The notes under the pieces: model-generated | Databases searched by the model: none | What the model was told of the DNA's origin: nothing | Seen by the model: only the letters and a program-made list of their open reading frames with translations | NCBI GenBank assembly: GCA_012728375.1 | Contig: JAAYFF010000046.1 | Span: forward strand, 1-64,000 | Direction: 5' to 3' | DNA from: Bacillota bacterium | Lineage (GTDB): Bacteria > Bacillota > Dethiobacteria > DTU022 > UBA8154 | DNA: 64,000 bases | Shown: positions 8,612-17,882 of the stretch, piece by piece | Layout: every line of letters starts with the position of its first letter | Position numbering within the stretch: position 1 is the stretch's first letter | Translations under genes and position numbers: made by a program

Positions 8612-10771
8612 GTGTCAAAGAAGAAAGGAAAGTTTTGTATCTGGGCCGTCTGTATGCTGCTTCTTTTTGTTGCTGTGGCGGGTTGCGGTGGGGAAAACGA
8701 AAAAGTTGAACAGGGTCAAGGGGAAGGGGCGGTCTTTTCGCCGGTACCCCTGGACTTGGATTTCGCTGCTTACACTGAGGTGCCGGTTGATTTTACCCCG
8801 GTTGTTAAGCCCTATGAGGTGGAACCCGGGCTCGCCAATGTCACCAACAAGGATATGTTCATATTATCCCCGGAAGCGGAGCGCATGTTGGTAGAAAACG
8901 GATTTGTTGTGGTTCCCGGCCAAAATAGGGAATTTTTTATGCTCTACGAAATTAACAGCTATGAGCCGGTCCCCAGCTTTATCACCACTGATTCCATGCT
9001 GCATAATTACCACCTCTTTTTTAGCCACCTGCTGCGGGTTACGGAAAAGGAAAAGCTGGCGCCGGAGTTAAAAGAGCTCACTGCGGCCATGCTTTCTGCC
9101 AGCGAAAGGCAATACGCCGCGCTTAAGGGCACTGCTTGGGAGAATGCTGCCAAAAGAAACGTGGGCTTTTTTGCTGTGGCGGGAAGGCTTTTGGACCCGA
9201 AAATGCCTGTTCCCGAACAGGTGAAGAGCGAAGTGAAAAAAGAGCTCGCTCTTATTGAAAAACATGCCGGCATCCAGGAGTCTCCCCTCATGAATATGGG
9301 GCAAGATTTAGCGGGGCCGGAGGCTTTTAAGGAGGATTATTCCCAGTACACTGCCCGGGGCCACTATGATACCGACGAACTGCTGCAGTCCTATTTTAAG
9401 GCCATGATGTGGTACGGGAGAATGACTTTCCGGCTTAAGAGCGAAGATGAAACCAAATCCGCAGTTTTAATTACCCTGGCTCTTGCCGAAGGCGATAACG
9501 GACAAAAATGGGATAGAATATACCAGCCCACCTGTTTTTTCGTGGGTAAGAGCGACGATCTGTCCTTTTTACAGTACCAGGAACTGCTGGAAGAAATCTA
9601 CCATGAAGGGGCGGAGCTAAAGGAGATTGCCTCCGGCGGAGAAAAATGGGGGGCCTTTATAAAGGCTGCGGCAGAGTTAGAACCCCCGTTTAGTAACTCC
9701 ATCCCTATCTTTGAGGAGGAGATACAGCCCGACCGCCAAAGAGAAATATTGGGCTTTCGCTTTATGGGGCAGCGCTTTACTCTGGACGCTTCCATCTTTC
9801 AGCGGCTGATTTACCGGGAGGTGAAAGAAAACAGCCGGGGCGAGAGAAGGATGTTGCCCAAAGGGCTGGATATCCCTGCTGCCATGGGCTCAGAAGAAGC
9901 TTATGCCATCCTGGAGGCAGAGGGGGAAACTGACTACGAGGGCTACCCGGAAAACATGAACAAGCTACGGCAATATATCGCCGGCCTGGATAAAGAATAC
10001 TGGACTCAGAACCTGTACTGGGGCTGGCTTTATACCCTGGAATCCTTGCTCGGCGAGAAGGGGGAAGGTTACCCCTCCTTTATGCGCAGCAAAGCCTGGA
10101 CCAGGAAAAACTTAAACACTTATTTGTCCAGCTGGACCGAGCTTAAGCACGATACCATTCTTTATGCCAAACAGGTTTATGCGGAAATGGGCGGCGGCGC
10201 AGAAGGGGTGGATGACCGCGGTTTCGTGGAGCCAAACCCGCATCTTTATGCCCGTCTGGCCGCGCTGGTGAAGATGACGCGGGAGGGCCTTGCGTCACGG
10301 GATCTTTTGGAGCAAAGGGACCGGGAGAGCCTGGAGCGGTTGGAGCAGCTGGCCCTCTCTTTAAAAACAATATCGGAGAAGGAACTCTCCGCTATCCCCC
10401 TTACAGACGAAGAATATGACCTGATCCGCTCCTACGGAGGGCAACTGGAGCATTTTTGGCTGGAGGCCCTGCGGGATACGGGGGTGGACCACCGCTCAGC
10501 GATCGGTGATAACCCGGCGGCTCTGGTGGCTGATGTGGCCACAAATCCCGGAGGTATTGTCCTGGAAGAGGCCACGGGGCACATTTTTGACATTTACGCT
10601 GTGGTACCTGTTGACGGAAGCCTTAGAATCGCCCGGGGCGGAGTGTATTCCCACTACGAGTTTCTCTGGCCGATGGAGGATCGCTTAACGGATAGAAAAT
10701 GGCACGAGATGCTGGACTTGGAAGAGGCACCGCCTCTGGCAAAGTGGACCGAAATTTTTATCGCCCCGTGA
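8612..10771 (+). CDS. DUF3160 lipoprotein
   Basis: 719 residues from GTG 8612, with AAAGGGGGAAGAG upstream. Signal peptide with lipobox (VAVAGC, Cys about residue 25), so anchored to the outer face of the membrane. The body matches DUF3160, with the typical YEINSYEPVPSFITTDSMLH phrase near residue 110. This family is uncharacterised; no catalytic motif is obvious. The stop overlaps the GTG of the next gene (GTGA), so the two are translated together. Confidence 0.85.
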   Translation: MSKKKGKFCIWAVCMLLLFVAVAGCGGENEKVEQGQGEGAVFSPVPLDLDFAAYTEVPVDFTPVVKPYEVEPGLANVTNKDMFILSPEAERMLVENGFVVVPGQNREFFMLYEINSYEPVPSFITTDSMLHNYHLFFSHLLRVTEKEKLAPELKELTAAMLSASERQYAALKGTAWENAAKRNVGFFAVAGRLLDPKMPVPEQVKSEVKKELALIEKHAGIQESPLMNMGQDLAGPEAFKEDYSQYTARGHYDTDELLQSYFKAMMWYGRMTFRLKSEDETKSAVLITLALAEGDNGQKWDRIYQPTCFFVGKSDDLSFLQYQELLEEIYHEGAELKEIASGGEKWGAFIKAAAELEPPFSNSIPIFEEEIQPDRQREILGFRFMGQRFTLDASIFQRLIYREVKENSRGERRMLPKGLDIPAAMGSEEAYAILEAEGETDYEGYPENMNKLRQYIAGLDKEYWTQNLYWGWLYTLESLLGEKGEGYPSFMRSKAWTRKNLNTYLSSWTELKHDTILYAKQVYAEMGGGAEGVDDRGFVEPNPHLYARLAALVKMTREGLASRDLLEQRDRESLERLEQLALSLKTISEKELSAIPLTDEEYDLIRSYGGQLEHFWLEALRDTGVDHRSAIGDNPAALVADVATNPGGIVLEEATGHIFDIYAVVPVDGSLRIARGGVYSHYEFLWPMEDRLTDRKWHEMLDLEEAPPLAKWTEIFIAP

Positions 10772-11520
10772 AACTCTCCCTGCTGGTAGTGACCTTCTTG
10801 CTGGCCGCGGGGGTGATGTGCTGCCCCGGTGCACTGGCCCCGCGGCAGCACAGCGGCAGCGGGGAAATTCATGACATTGCCGTCTTCCAGGAGGCCCGCC
10901 TGAGGCTCCCGGAAAAAAGCGAGGCATCTTTCCCTGTGGAGCCGGGGGAGCTTCCGGTGTGGGACAGCGAAAAAGAAATTTTTGTTGCAGGAGAGCAGTA
11001 TGCAACCCGGACCAGGCAGTCCCTGCAGAAATACCGGCTGATGCAGAGCCGGGAAGCGGATTTGGATGGGGACTGCCGGCCGGAAAAATATACTTTGCGC
11101 AACGGCAAGATAACGGTATGCGCAGACAACCGCATTATTTGGCAGTCGCCGGATGAGTGGTGGGTGGATTATTTTTTTGTGGGCGACGCCAACAACGACG
11201 GCAAGATAGAGCTTAACCTTCTGGTCTGGAAAGAGGGAAGCTTCGGAAGCCGGAAGCCCTTTTGGGTGGAAGAGGACGATCCTGCCGTTAAAAACCATCT
11301 CTTCATCTTTAAGCTGGAAGGGGATACTTTCAAGCCTGTGTGGCAGTCCTCAAACCTGGATCGTCCCAACTACCGGGCCGATCTCGTCGATCTTAACGGG
11401 GACGGTGAAAACGAGTTGGTAGTTGTGGAGGGCAGTTACTCCGACCCTTCAGAGGGGATAGTTACCCTGTGGAAATGGAACGGCTGGGGCTTTTCGCGTA
11501 TTGATTTGGAGGACTGGTAG
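10768..11520 (+). CDS. Secreted FG-GAP/VCBS-like repeat protein
   Basis: 250 residues. The GTG at 10768 overlaps the upstream stop and is followed directly by a signal peptide (MKLSLLVVTFLLAAGVM), so it is preferred to the longer track start. Three calcium-loop-like repeats are visible: DLDGDCRPEKY, GDANNDGKIELN and DLNGDGENELVV, typical of FG-GAP/VCBS beta-propeller blades. Only about three blades are present, fewer than a full propeller, so it may act as an accessory to the DUF3160 lipoprotein. Role unknown. Confidence 0.75.
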   Translation: MKLSLLVVTFLLAAGVMCCPGALAPRQHSGSGEIHDIAVFQEARLRLPEKSEASFPVEPGELPVWDSEKEIFVAGEQYATRTRQSLQKYRLMQSREADLDGDCRPEKYTLRNGKITVCADNRIIWQSPDEWWVDYFFVGDANNDGKIELNLLVWKEGSFGSRKPFWVEEDDPAVKNHLFIFKLEGDTFKPVWQSSNLDRPNYRADLVDLNGDGENELVVVEGSYSDPSEGIVTLWKWNGWGFSRIDLEDW

Positions 11521-11552
11521 AGTCTACTAGAATGATAACGGAGGTTTGATAG

Positions 11553-11936
11553 ATGGCTTTAAAAAAAAGGAAAATATTGAAGGTAATAGGAATCGTAGCT
11601 GCTTTTATGGCTACTATTGTGATTGTGGGCATGATATTTGCAATGCGCGGGCTCTCTGAAATGCAGGAACTGGCTATCAATGATGTGGACCTAACGGAGG
11701 TCCCAGACGGGGTCTATACGGGTGAGTTTAACCGCTACAGGTGGTCCAACACAGTAAAAGTTACCATTGAAAATCACAAAATCGTGGACATACAGACGAC
11801 AAACGAGCAGGCTCTTCATGAGGAACTCGCCAGGCGTATCATTGAGCAACAGACATTGAAAGTTGATGCCGTCTCCGGTGCTACAGTGTCCAGCAATGCT
11901 TTTTTAAAGGCTGTGGAAAACGCCCTGTCGGATTAA
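11553..11936 (+). CDS. Membrane-anchored FMN-binding domain protein
   Basis: 127 residues, ATG 11553 with GGAGG upstream. An N-terminal transmembrane helix is followed by an FMN_bind domain ending VDAVSGATVSSNAFLKAVENAL. The SGAT-S motif is the site where FMN is attached covalently to Thr in RnfG/NqrC-type proteins. Such single-domain extracytoplasmic flavoproteins usually take part in electron transfer at the membrane. It lies 32 bases after the FG-GAP-like gene in the same direction and may share its transcript. Confidence 0.88.
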   Translation: MALKKRKILKVIGIVAAFMATIVIVGMIFAMRGLSEMQELAINDVDLTEVPDGVYTGEFNRYRWSNTVKVTIENHKIVDIQTTNEQALHEELARRIIEQQTLKVDAVSGATVSSNAFLKAVENALSD

Positions 11937-12047
11937 CCGGACCAAAAACTGCCGCGCGACGTTGAAAACCTTTAACTATTAATATTAGTCAGTATTATGG
12001 AAGAATAAAACAAAGGGGGAATGATCCTCTGGGAAGAGGGCAGCCTG

Positions 12048-12911
12048 ATGAGAATATGGACTAAAAAAACCAGACTAGCATTATTATTCGTCATACTCAT
12101 TTTAGGTTTTATCATATTCTGTATTTATCAAAGCAACAGCATCGTTATTACAAAATCGAGTTATTATAATCCTAAAATACCGGCTGATTTTGATCGCTTT
12201 TGCATAGCCCATATCTCGGATTTGCACAATAAAATGTTCGGAGAGGATCAGGCTGAACTATTAAATAAAATCACCAACCTTTCCCCTGATATAATAGTTG
12301 TGACAGGGGATCTGATCGATCGGCGAAAATATAATTTGGATAGTGCTATGGCATTTATTTCAGGAGCCGTAAAAATAGCTCCCGTATATTATGTTTCAGG
12401 GAATCATGAAGCATGGTCGGGAAAATTCCCTTTAATAAAGGAGAGTTTGCTTGCTGCCGGCGTTCATATTCTTGATGATGCGGCAGTTGGGCTCTCCAAA
12501 GGCAAAAGCTCTGCACAGATCATGGGCCTGGCTGATCCTGATTTCCTGACATCCAATTATTTTGAAGGTACAAATATTAGTAAAATTAAAGAACAATTAA
12601 ACCGGTGGTCAACAGATGAAAATTTTAAAATTTTACTCTCACACAGACCCGAGCTTTTTGACCTGTATTGTGAATACAATATGGATCTGGTTTTTACAGG
12701 GCATGCCCATGGCGGACAAGTCAGAATTCCCTTTATTGGCGCATTGGTTGCCCCTGACCAGGGGCTGTTTCCCAAATATACAAGCGGCAGTTATACTAAA
12801 GATTCAACGACAATGTTTGTAAGTAGAGGTTTGGGCAGTAGCGTTATTCCAATAAGAGTATTTAACAGGCCGGAAATTGTCGCCGTCACTTTAAGAAACA
12901 ACGATGTTTAA
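12048..12911 (+). CDS. Membrane-anchored metallophosphoesterase (YkuE/YaeI-like)
   Basis: 287 residues from ATG 12048; the track start 12021 sits too close to its AAAGGGGGA. One N-terminal helix, then all calcineurin-like metal motifs: ISDLHN, VTGDLID, SGNHEAW, LSHRPELF and GHAHGGQVRIP. Binds two metals and hydrolyses phosphoesters; relatives act on lipids such as UDP-diacylglucosamine or are of unknown substrate. The following gene begins 46 bases after this stop. Confidence 0.9.
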   Translation: MRIWTKKTRLALLFVILILGFIIFCIYQSNSIVITKSSYYNPKIPADFDRFCIAHISDLHNKMFGEDQAELLNKITNLSPDIIVVTGDLIDRRKYNLDSAMAFISGAVKIAPVYYVSGNHEAWSGKFPLIKESLLAAGVHILDDAAVGLSKGKSSAQIMGLADPDFLTSNYFEGTNISKIKEQLNRWSTDENFKILLSHRPELFDLYCEYNMDLVFTGHAHGGQVRIPFIGALVAPDQGLFPKYTSGSYTKDSTTMFVSRGLGSSVIPIRVFNRPEIVAVTLRNNDV

Positions 12912-12957
12912 GATTGGCCTGTGGGGCAGAACCGATTTATTACCAGGAGGTGTCAAA

Positions 12958-14181
12958 GTGAAGAATAAATTAATTGTTGTTACCCTTGCAGCTGTACTGT
13001 TCATAATAACAATAAACGATACAGCCTTTGCAGGTGCTTTGAAGCCTTTGACCGGGAGTAGCAATAGGCTTGGGGTTGTAAAAGAAGTTGAAACCCCTAT
13101 TGGTTTATCAGCTGAGGATAGTAAAGAGGACCTATCTAGTCCCTATGCCTTTGTGATAAGAAGCAATCCCGATCAAAAAATGAGAGTACAGTTTGTGGGC
13201 AACCAAATGTATCACGACGACAAATGTTTGGGGTTTGGTCTTAATGGAAAACCGATGCTTTCCCTGAGATATTTTTCGGAATGGTTTGGATTCAGGGTAG
13301 ATTATGATGCCGGCAGCAGCACAGTTTCAGTGAGCAATGGTGAATATAGCTTCCGGATTAGACCCGGTGGCGATGCGGCTGATATATATTGGGCCGGGGA
13401 GAAGGTTAATGAATATGGGCTCACCGTAAGCGCTTTACTTAAGAATAACATACTTTACCTCTACTCCCTTGACATCAGCGGCCTTCTCGGCTTAATGACA
13501 TGCTGGGATGACAGCACAAGAACCTGGGATGTTCTGTACAGGGATTATACATACCAGGAACTTGGTTTTCCGACCCACGTTAATGATGATTTATTGACTA
13601 TTATGGGCTTGCTTTTTGACGATGGCCAGTACAATACACCCAGTCTGCAGATTAAGGATATTAACAGTGATATATCTTCCCACACGAGTTTCCTTGGAAT
13701 TAAAGAATCCGGTACAGATTCCATACAAGGGTATGAAATAAGCAGTAGTATCAGGCTGCTTGAAAAAACCAACCGGCTGCGGGTTAGCCTGAACTTGGGA
13801 GGAAGAATCATTTTCGCCAAGGATATTGATGTTATTTCTGATATTGAAGCCAAGGAATTAGTAGTGGCCGATCCGTCCTACGAATTTACCAGTCCGACCC
13901 AAGGATACATAAAGGTTGCTCAGCCCGAAGTGCTTATCAGCGGTTCAGTTGATATTGACGATTATGATCCCGGGGAAGTTGTCCTGTTCGTGAGAAAAGT
14001 TGATGATACCGAAATAATGCTTAAGAAAAGCATTCCCATAACCAACGGACAATTTATGTGTGAGCTGAAGTTGGAGAAAGGAGAAGGCTTATACAAGGTA
14101 ACAGTCAATTCCGTTATACCGGCACCGCGTGAGCCTGCGTATCCAGAGATCACCAACTTTTATGTGGAATACCGGAAATAG
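12958..14181 (+). CDS. Secreted stalk-domain (copper amine oxidase N-terminal-like) protein
   Basis: 407 residues from GTG 12958 behind a strong AGGAGGTG; the track start at 12904 overlaps the previous gene. A signal peptide ends near AFA-GALK. Around residues 90-135 lies a copper amine oxidase N1/stalk-like domain (PMLSLRYFSEWFGFRVDYD...STVSVSNG). The C-terminal 100 residues, beginning near YEFTSPTQGYIKVAQP, look like an immunoglobulin-like beta sandwich. This domain class is common on clostridial cell surfaces. It is probably structural or a carbohydrate/cell-wall interaction module. Confidence 0.75.
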   Translation: MKNKLIVVTLAAVLFIITINDTAFAGALKPLTGSSNRLGVVKEVETPIGLSAEDSKEDLSSPYAFVIRSNPDQKMRVQFVGNQMYHDDKCLGFGLNGKPMLSLRYFSEWFGFRVDYDAGSSTVSVSNGEYSFRIRPGGDAADIYWAGEKVNEYGLTVSALLKNNILYLYSLDISGLLGLMTCWDDSTRTWDVLYRDYTYQELGFPTHVNDDLLTIMGLLFDDGQYNTPSLQIKDINSDISSHTSFLGIKESGTDSIQGYEISSSIRLLEKTNRLRVSLNLGGRIIFAKDIDVISDIEAKELVVADPSYEFTSPTQGYIKVAQPEVLISGSVDIDDYDPGEVVLFVRKVDDTEIMLKKSIPITNGQFMCELKLEKGEGLYKVTVNSVIPAPREPAYPEITNFYVEYRK

Positions 14182-14187
14182 CTTGGA

Positions 14188-14223
14188 GAGGGTTGTCGAG
14201 GGGACGGAGTTATTGACAACCTC
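14188..14223. repeat. Inverted repeat with RAYT-like core
   Basis: GAGGGTTGTC (14188-14197) pairs with GACAACCTC (14215-14223). The loop contains GAGGGGACGGAG, which shares the GGGACGG core seen in the termini of the RAYT element at 25789-26673. It may be a small REP-like unit or simply a first hairpin before the terminator at 14257. Confidence 0.35.
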
Positions 14224-14256
14224 AAGCCTTGAAAAAAGAGATTTTAATGGATAAGT

Positions 14257-14300
14257 AAAGGGTTGTGCCTGGTAGATTTGTATTAGCACAACCCTTTTAT
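14257..14300. terminator. Rho-independent terminator between convergent genes
   Basis: AAAGGGTTGTGC pairs with GCACAACCCTTT around a 17-base loop, followed by TTTATTTT. The A-run on the other side lets it serve both the stalk-domain gene and the convergent coat gene. Confidence 0.85.
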
Positions 14301-14320
14301 TTTGGGAGGTTAAGGCAGGG

Positions 14321-14614
14321 TTAGCCTCTTACGCCGGTGGGAATGCCGGCTTGCGAACCGATTACCGCCTGCGCACTTTGAATATCCATTTCGATTTGCC
14401 GGTTCATGTCATTGGGTATGTAGTAGCCCTTATTTATCATGTACTTAGAAACTGCGTCGTGAAACTCAATGGCGCTGTTTAAATGTCTTTGAAGGACGTT
14501 CTTGACTTCATTTGAGGTCGTTTCGGTTAATGCGTAGGCGTAGTTTCTCACCGCCGACTTTGCACCAATCAATAAATCAGTGGCAATGATTTGGTCCTGG
14601 TTTATATTCATCAT
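14321..14614 (-). CDS. Spore coat protein, CotF family
   Basis: 97 residues. DLLIGAKSAVRNYAYALTETTSNEVKNVLQRHLNSAIEFHDAVSKYMINKGYY is the helical ferritin-like signature of Coat_F proteins, which are incorporated in the spore coat. A GGAGG-type site lies upstream on the minus strand. It follows a second, shorter CotF-type gene by 22 bases, so both are probably one transcript made in the mother cell. Confidence 0.85.
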   Translation of the reverse strand: MMNINQDQIIATDLLIGAKSAVRNYAYALTETTSNEVKNVLQRHLNSAIEFHDAVSKYMINKGYYIPNDMNRQIEMDIQSAQAVIGSQAGIPTGVRG

Positions 14615-14636
14615 TCTGCCTCCTTGTCAATTTTTT

Positions 14637-14843
14637 CTATTGCATTGTGCCTTGCAATAAACCCTGTAATTCCTGAATCTGTATTCTTGCATTGCTGATA
14701 TCCTGATTAAGCAAGCCCTTTAGCTGTGCATCCTGCACTTGATTTTGCATCATTGAAGCTTTAGCGGCGCAGACAGTTTTAAAAGTCAGCAACTCGTGCA
14801 ATTCCAGCTTTTCGTGAACCGCCAGATCGTGTGTATATGCCAT
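14637..14843 (-). CDS. Small spore coat protein, CotF-like
   Basis: 68 residues starting MAYTHDLAVHEKLELHELLTFK. The start at 14843 is preferred over the track start 14861, because AAAGGAGG lies just before it. The HEKLELHELL segment is typical of the short CotF-like partner often encoded beside the longer one. Glutamine-rich C-terminus (QIQELQGLLQGTMQ). Confidence 0.8.
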   Translation of the reverse strand: MAYTHDLAVHEKLELHELLTFKTVCAAKASMMQNQVQDAQLKGLLNQDISNARIQIQELQGLLQGTMQ

Positions 14844-14897
14844 CACTTTCCCTCCTTTCATTTCGAATTACATTGAGCAACTCTTTCTATGCGCCCG

Positions 14898-16157
14898 TTA
14901 GACTCTGGATAGTTCCGGGGATTTTGTTCTCCCTATGGTGGTATTGTCTTCTTTACGGTTTCTCAATGCCTCAACCGGATGCGGCCGAACCTCGGCCCGG
15001 TAATCTTCACCCTTCATCCTCTGGTGCCGGTCAATTACCAGGTGGCTGGCAACAGTATTGACATCATGGTTTATCTTATCCTGATACATGAAGAATGGGT
15101 GATTATCCGGCAAATCATGGACGTTTCTGACCTTTTCTTTATCCAGGGTCAGTTCCACCTGCTCGCCGAGAATCTTACGCAAATAATCACGGGTATCGTG
15201 GAATTGCAGCAGCTTGGGGAATGGTCCGGGAACAACTTCCTGCCACTGCTTGTTTTCATATTTGGCCAGGAGTTCGGCTGCCTTGTGCAGGTGGGCAATT
15301 TCCTGATGGAAGTGTTTTTCCCAGATCGCCTTTACATGTGGGTCCTTTTCATCCTGGTAGAAGGAGTAGTAGAGATAGCATTCGTTATACTCGTGCAGTA
15401 AAAGGTTTTCCAGCCAGGTGGCGTTTGGGTCGAGCAACGAACCGTATTGGCTTACATGCTGTTCTTCAATCATGGCGATTTCCATGTAGAGCTGACGGCC
15501 AAGGTCATTGTAATATGTGTTGCCAATGTTCATATAAAAATTCATCGTCTGTTGTTCTGCCGCCAAAATGGTAAGGGTATTCACCTTGGTGCGAATATCG
15601 GCTGTCTTGAAATCAGTATAACCCCTCACCGCCTCTTGAGGGTGGCGGTGTTCGGCAATGGTTGGCCGTCCCGGAGTGATTTCCACATAATTTTTAACTA
15701 GCTGGTGTGCGGGAATGTTTTGATCAAGGTCCATTAAATTAGCGTAACGATAAAGGTGATCAAAGTCTTCCAAAAGGGCAAAGTCCAGTGTTTCTTTGAC
15801 ATAGGGGTCGGGTTCGTTCTGGGCCAGCCAGGCCGTTAGATCCACGGCCACATGTTCATAGCCGATTGTATTTTCCAACTGAGTTTCATCAATGGGTTTC
15901 AGCCAGTTAACATGTTTCTGCTGCTGCTGCTCAATGCGCCTGGTCATGGCCAGTTCGCGGCGTAGGTTATTGTCGGCGCAGTTGCGGTGAAACTGGTGAG
16001 AGAAAAAGACTGCTTCTGTCTCAATGCCATTCATGAGAATGATACGGACTTTTGTATAAGGGTCCACATCATGCTTAGAATATGGTTTGGGGTACATGGT
16101 TTCCCAGTCCATAAAGCTGTCGTTGAGCGGGATTGGTTTTTGTTCAAAAGGGTTCAT
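14898..16157 (-). CDS. Large ferritin-like protein with two helical bundles
   Basis: 419 residues, soluble. Two regions carry carboxylate/His pairs of the ferritin-like type: YEHVAVDLTAW with LLEDFDHLYRYA (about 110-155), and AAEQQTMNFYMN, EIAMIEEQH and HQEIAHLHKA (about 215-310). The spacing suggests a di-iron site, but the protein is much larger than rubrerythrin or ferritin. Encoded 54 bases upstream of the two coat genes on the same strand, so it may be a spore-associated oxidative stress or coat protein. I know similar proteins only as uncharacterised. Confidence 0.65.
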   Translation of the reverse strand: MNPFEQKPIPLNDSFMDWETMYPKPYSKHDVDPYTKVRIILMNGIETEAVFFSHQFHRNCADNNLRRELAMTRRIEQQQQKHVNWLKPIDETQLENTIGYEHVAVDLTAWLAQNEPDPYVKETLDFALLEDFDHLYRYANLMDLDQNIPAHQLVKNYVEITPGRPTIAEHRHPQEAVRGYTDFKTADIRTKVNTLTILAAEQQTMNFYMNIGNTYYNDLGRQLYMEIAMIEEQHVSQYGSLLDPNATWLENLLLHEYNECYLYYSFYQDEKDPHVKAIWEKHFHQEIAHLHKAAELLAKYENKQWQEVVPGPFPKLLQFHDTRDYLRKILGEQVELTLDKEKVRNVHDLPDNHPFFMYQDKINHDVNTVASHLVIDRHQRMKGEDYRAEVRPHPVEALRNRKEDNTTIGRTKSPELSRV

Positions 16158-16353
16158 TAAGAGTACAAAACCTCCTTTTTGGCTTTTTTTTAGTATGTCG
16201 TTATTTTAGCAGGATATACAGTTGCTTAAGTGCTTCCCAGTGTAACGGTTTTTTTTTAAGCAAAGAAGGTTATTTGCATGCCGGCGCAGAAGGACACTTA
16301 GGAAACCTATGATAAACGGGACAGTTTGAAGTTAAGGGGGCAACGGCAGAAGA

Positions 16354-17139
16354 ATGCAGCTTTCGTTGGTTTCAGACAAAAAGATCCTTTCCATGTCCAG
16401 GAGAACGGATCCGGCCTGGTTTCCGGAAAAATTTTGCCGCGTGCTGCAAGAGAAGTACTCGCCTGAGAGGGTTCATACCATCGTCATCTGGACAAAGCAT
16501 CCTGTAGTTTTTTTGCAACAGCCCTACCGCGATCTTTTGTCCGAGTATGATCAGCTGTACTTTCACCTTACCATTACCGGTCTGGGAGGAACCGAGATCG
16601 AGCCCAATGTTCCGAACTATAAAGATGCGCTTTCTCTCATCCCTGACCTTAGCGCTTTTGTCGGTTCCCCTGATCGCATCCGCGTTCGTCCTGATCCTCT
16701 AATCAGGGTTCGGAAAAACGGCAAAGTTATCGAAAATCTGGAACGGGCTCTGGAGATCGTGCAATCGGCTTGCAGTTACGGCATCCGCAATTTCTCAACG
16801 AGTTTCTGCTTTCCCTACCTAAAAGTTGTCCAAAGGCTTGCCAGGCATGGATTTACCCTGCTGCCATATTCAACGGAAATGCAGCTGGAGATCTTAAGCA
16901 GGCTGAAAAAGTCGTCCGGACAGGGAGTTGTTCATGCTTGCTGCATACCTGGTGCGCCGGTGAGCAGGTGTATCGATGGAGAATTGCTCAGCAGGCTGCA
17001 CCCGCAGGGAGAACAGTGTGCCGCTGTTAAAGCCAAAAATCAGCGAGAATTGTGCGGATGCACCTCTTCAATTGATCTGGGCTGGTACGCGATGACCTGT
17101 AAAAGCGGTTGTCTCTACTGCTACGCGAATCCAGGCTGA
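16354..17139 (+). CDS. DUF1848 family protein
   Basis: 261 residues. The N-terminus ILSMSRRTDPAWFPEKF and the C-terminal cysteine cluster CGCTSSIDLGWYAMTCKSGCLYCYA are characteristic of DUF1848. The closing C-GCLYCYA resembles an iron-sulfur binding segment like that of radical SAM photoproduct-lyase relatives, but the usual N-terminal CxxxCxxC is absent. AAGGGGG lies 14 bases before the ATG, a wide spacing. Function unknown. Confidence 0.82.
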   Translation: MQLSLVSDKKILSMSRRTDPAWFPEKFCRVLQEKYSPERVHTIVIWTKHPVVFLQQPYRDLLSEYDQLYFHLTITGLGGTEIEPNVPNYKDALSLIPDLSAFVGSPDRIRVRPDPLIRVRKNGKVIENLERALEIVQSACSYGIRNFSTSFCFPYLKVVQRLARHGFTLLPYSTEMQLEILSRLKKSSGQGVVHACCIPGAPVSRCIDGELLSRLHPQGEQCAAVKAKNQRELCGCTSSIDLGWYAMTCKSGCLYCYANPG

Positions 17140-17192
17140 TAGGGCAATACTTAAACAAGTAACTAATATATCAAAAGAAGGTGTGTGGAAAA

Positions 17193-17855
17193 ATGACTCA
17201 AAAAAGGTGTGGGAAAACGGCTCAAAAATTTGATTTTAAAAAAGAGTATAAGGAACTCTATCTGCCCAAAAATAAGCCTGCCCTTATTGATGTGCCGCCG
17301 ATGAACTTTATTATGATCGATGGTGCCGGGGATCCTGAGCATGAGGAGTACCGTAATAGTATAGAAATCCTTTATGCACTGGCATTTACCATTAAGATGA
17401 GCAAAACGAGCGGCAAACAGCCGCAGGGGTACTACGAGTATGTGGTGCCTCCCCTTGAAGGATTGTGGTGGGTTTCCGATGGAGCCTTTTCCTTTGAAGA
17501 ACGCGACAAATGGCTGTGGACATCCATGATCCGCCAGCCCGAGTTCGTTACTCCGGAAGTTTTTGCCTGGGCCTGCGAGGAATGCCGGCGCAAGAAGCCG
17601 GGGCTTGATGTGTCTAAAGCCCGCCTTGAAATTTTCACCGAGGGCTTGTGTGTCCAGATAATGCATACCGGCCCCTATGCCGAAGAGCCGCGCTCAATTG
17701 CCTTGATGGACGGGTTTATTGCTGAAAACGGCCTGGTTGACCAGACCGGCAGTACAAGAAAACATCACGAAATCTATTTGTCAGATCCGCGCAGAACAGC
17801 ACCTGAAAAACTCAAAACAGTGTTAAGGCATCCCGTTGCTTATGCCGGAGAGTAA
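17193..17855 (+). CDS. GyrI-like small-molecule-binding protein
   Basis: 220 residues from ATG 17193 with AAGAAGGTG ten bases upstream; GTG 17181 is the alternative. FDFKKEYKELYLPKNKPALIDVPPMNFIMIDGAGDP is the signature of the stand-alone GyrI-like family, which binds hydrophobic small molecules and in some cases hydrolyses them. No DNA-binding domain is attached. Follows the DUF1848 gene by about 50 bases and may be co-transcribed. Confidence 0.82.
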   Translation: MTQKRCGKTAQKFDFKKEYKELYLPKNKPALIDVPPMNFIMIDGAGDPEHEEYRNSIEILYALAFTIKMSKTSGKQPQGYYEYVVPPLEGLWWVSDGAFSFEERDKWLWTSMIRQPEFVTPEVFAWACEECRRKKPGLDVSKARLEIFTEGLCVQIMHTGPYAEEPRSIALMDGFIAENGLVDQTGSTRKHHEIYLSDPRRTAPEKLKTVLRHPVAYAGE

Positions 17856-17882
17856 AACTTAAATTGACATATTTAAATGTGT

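Noticed and set aside
10654-11298. Minus-strand ORF of 214 residues
   Set aside because: Antisense to the DUF3160/FG-GAP-like genes, with no start signal or family match.
17163-17666. Minus-strand ORF of 167 residues opposite the GyrI-like gene
   Set aside because: The plus-strand frame has a clear family match and ribosome site; this is an antisense shadow.
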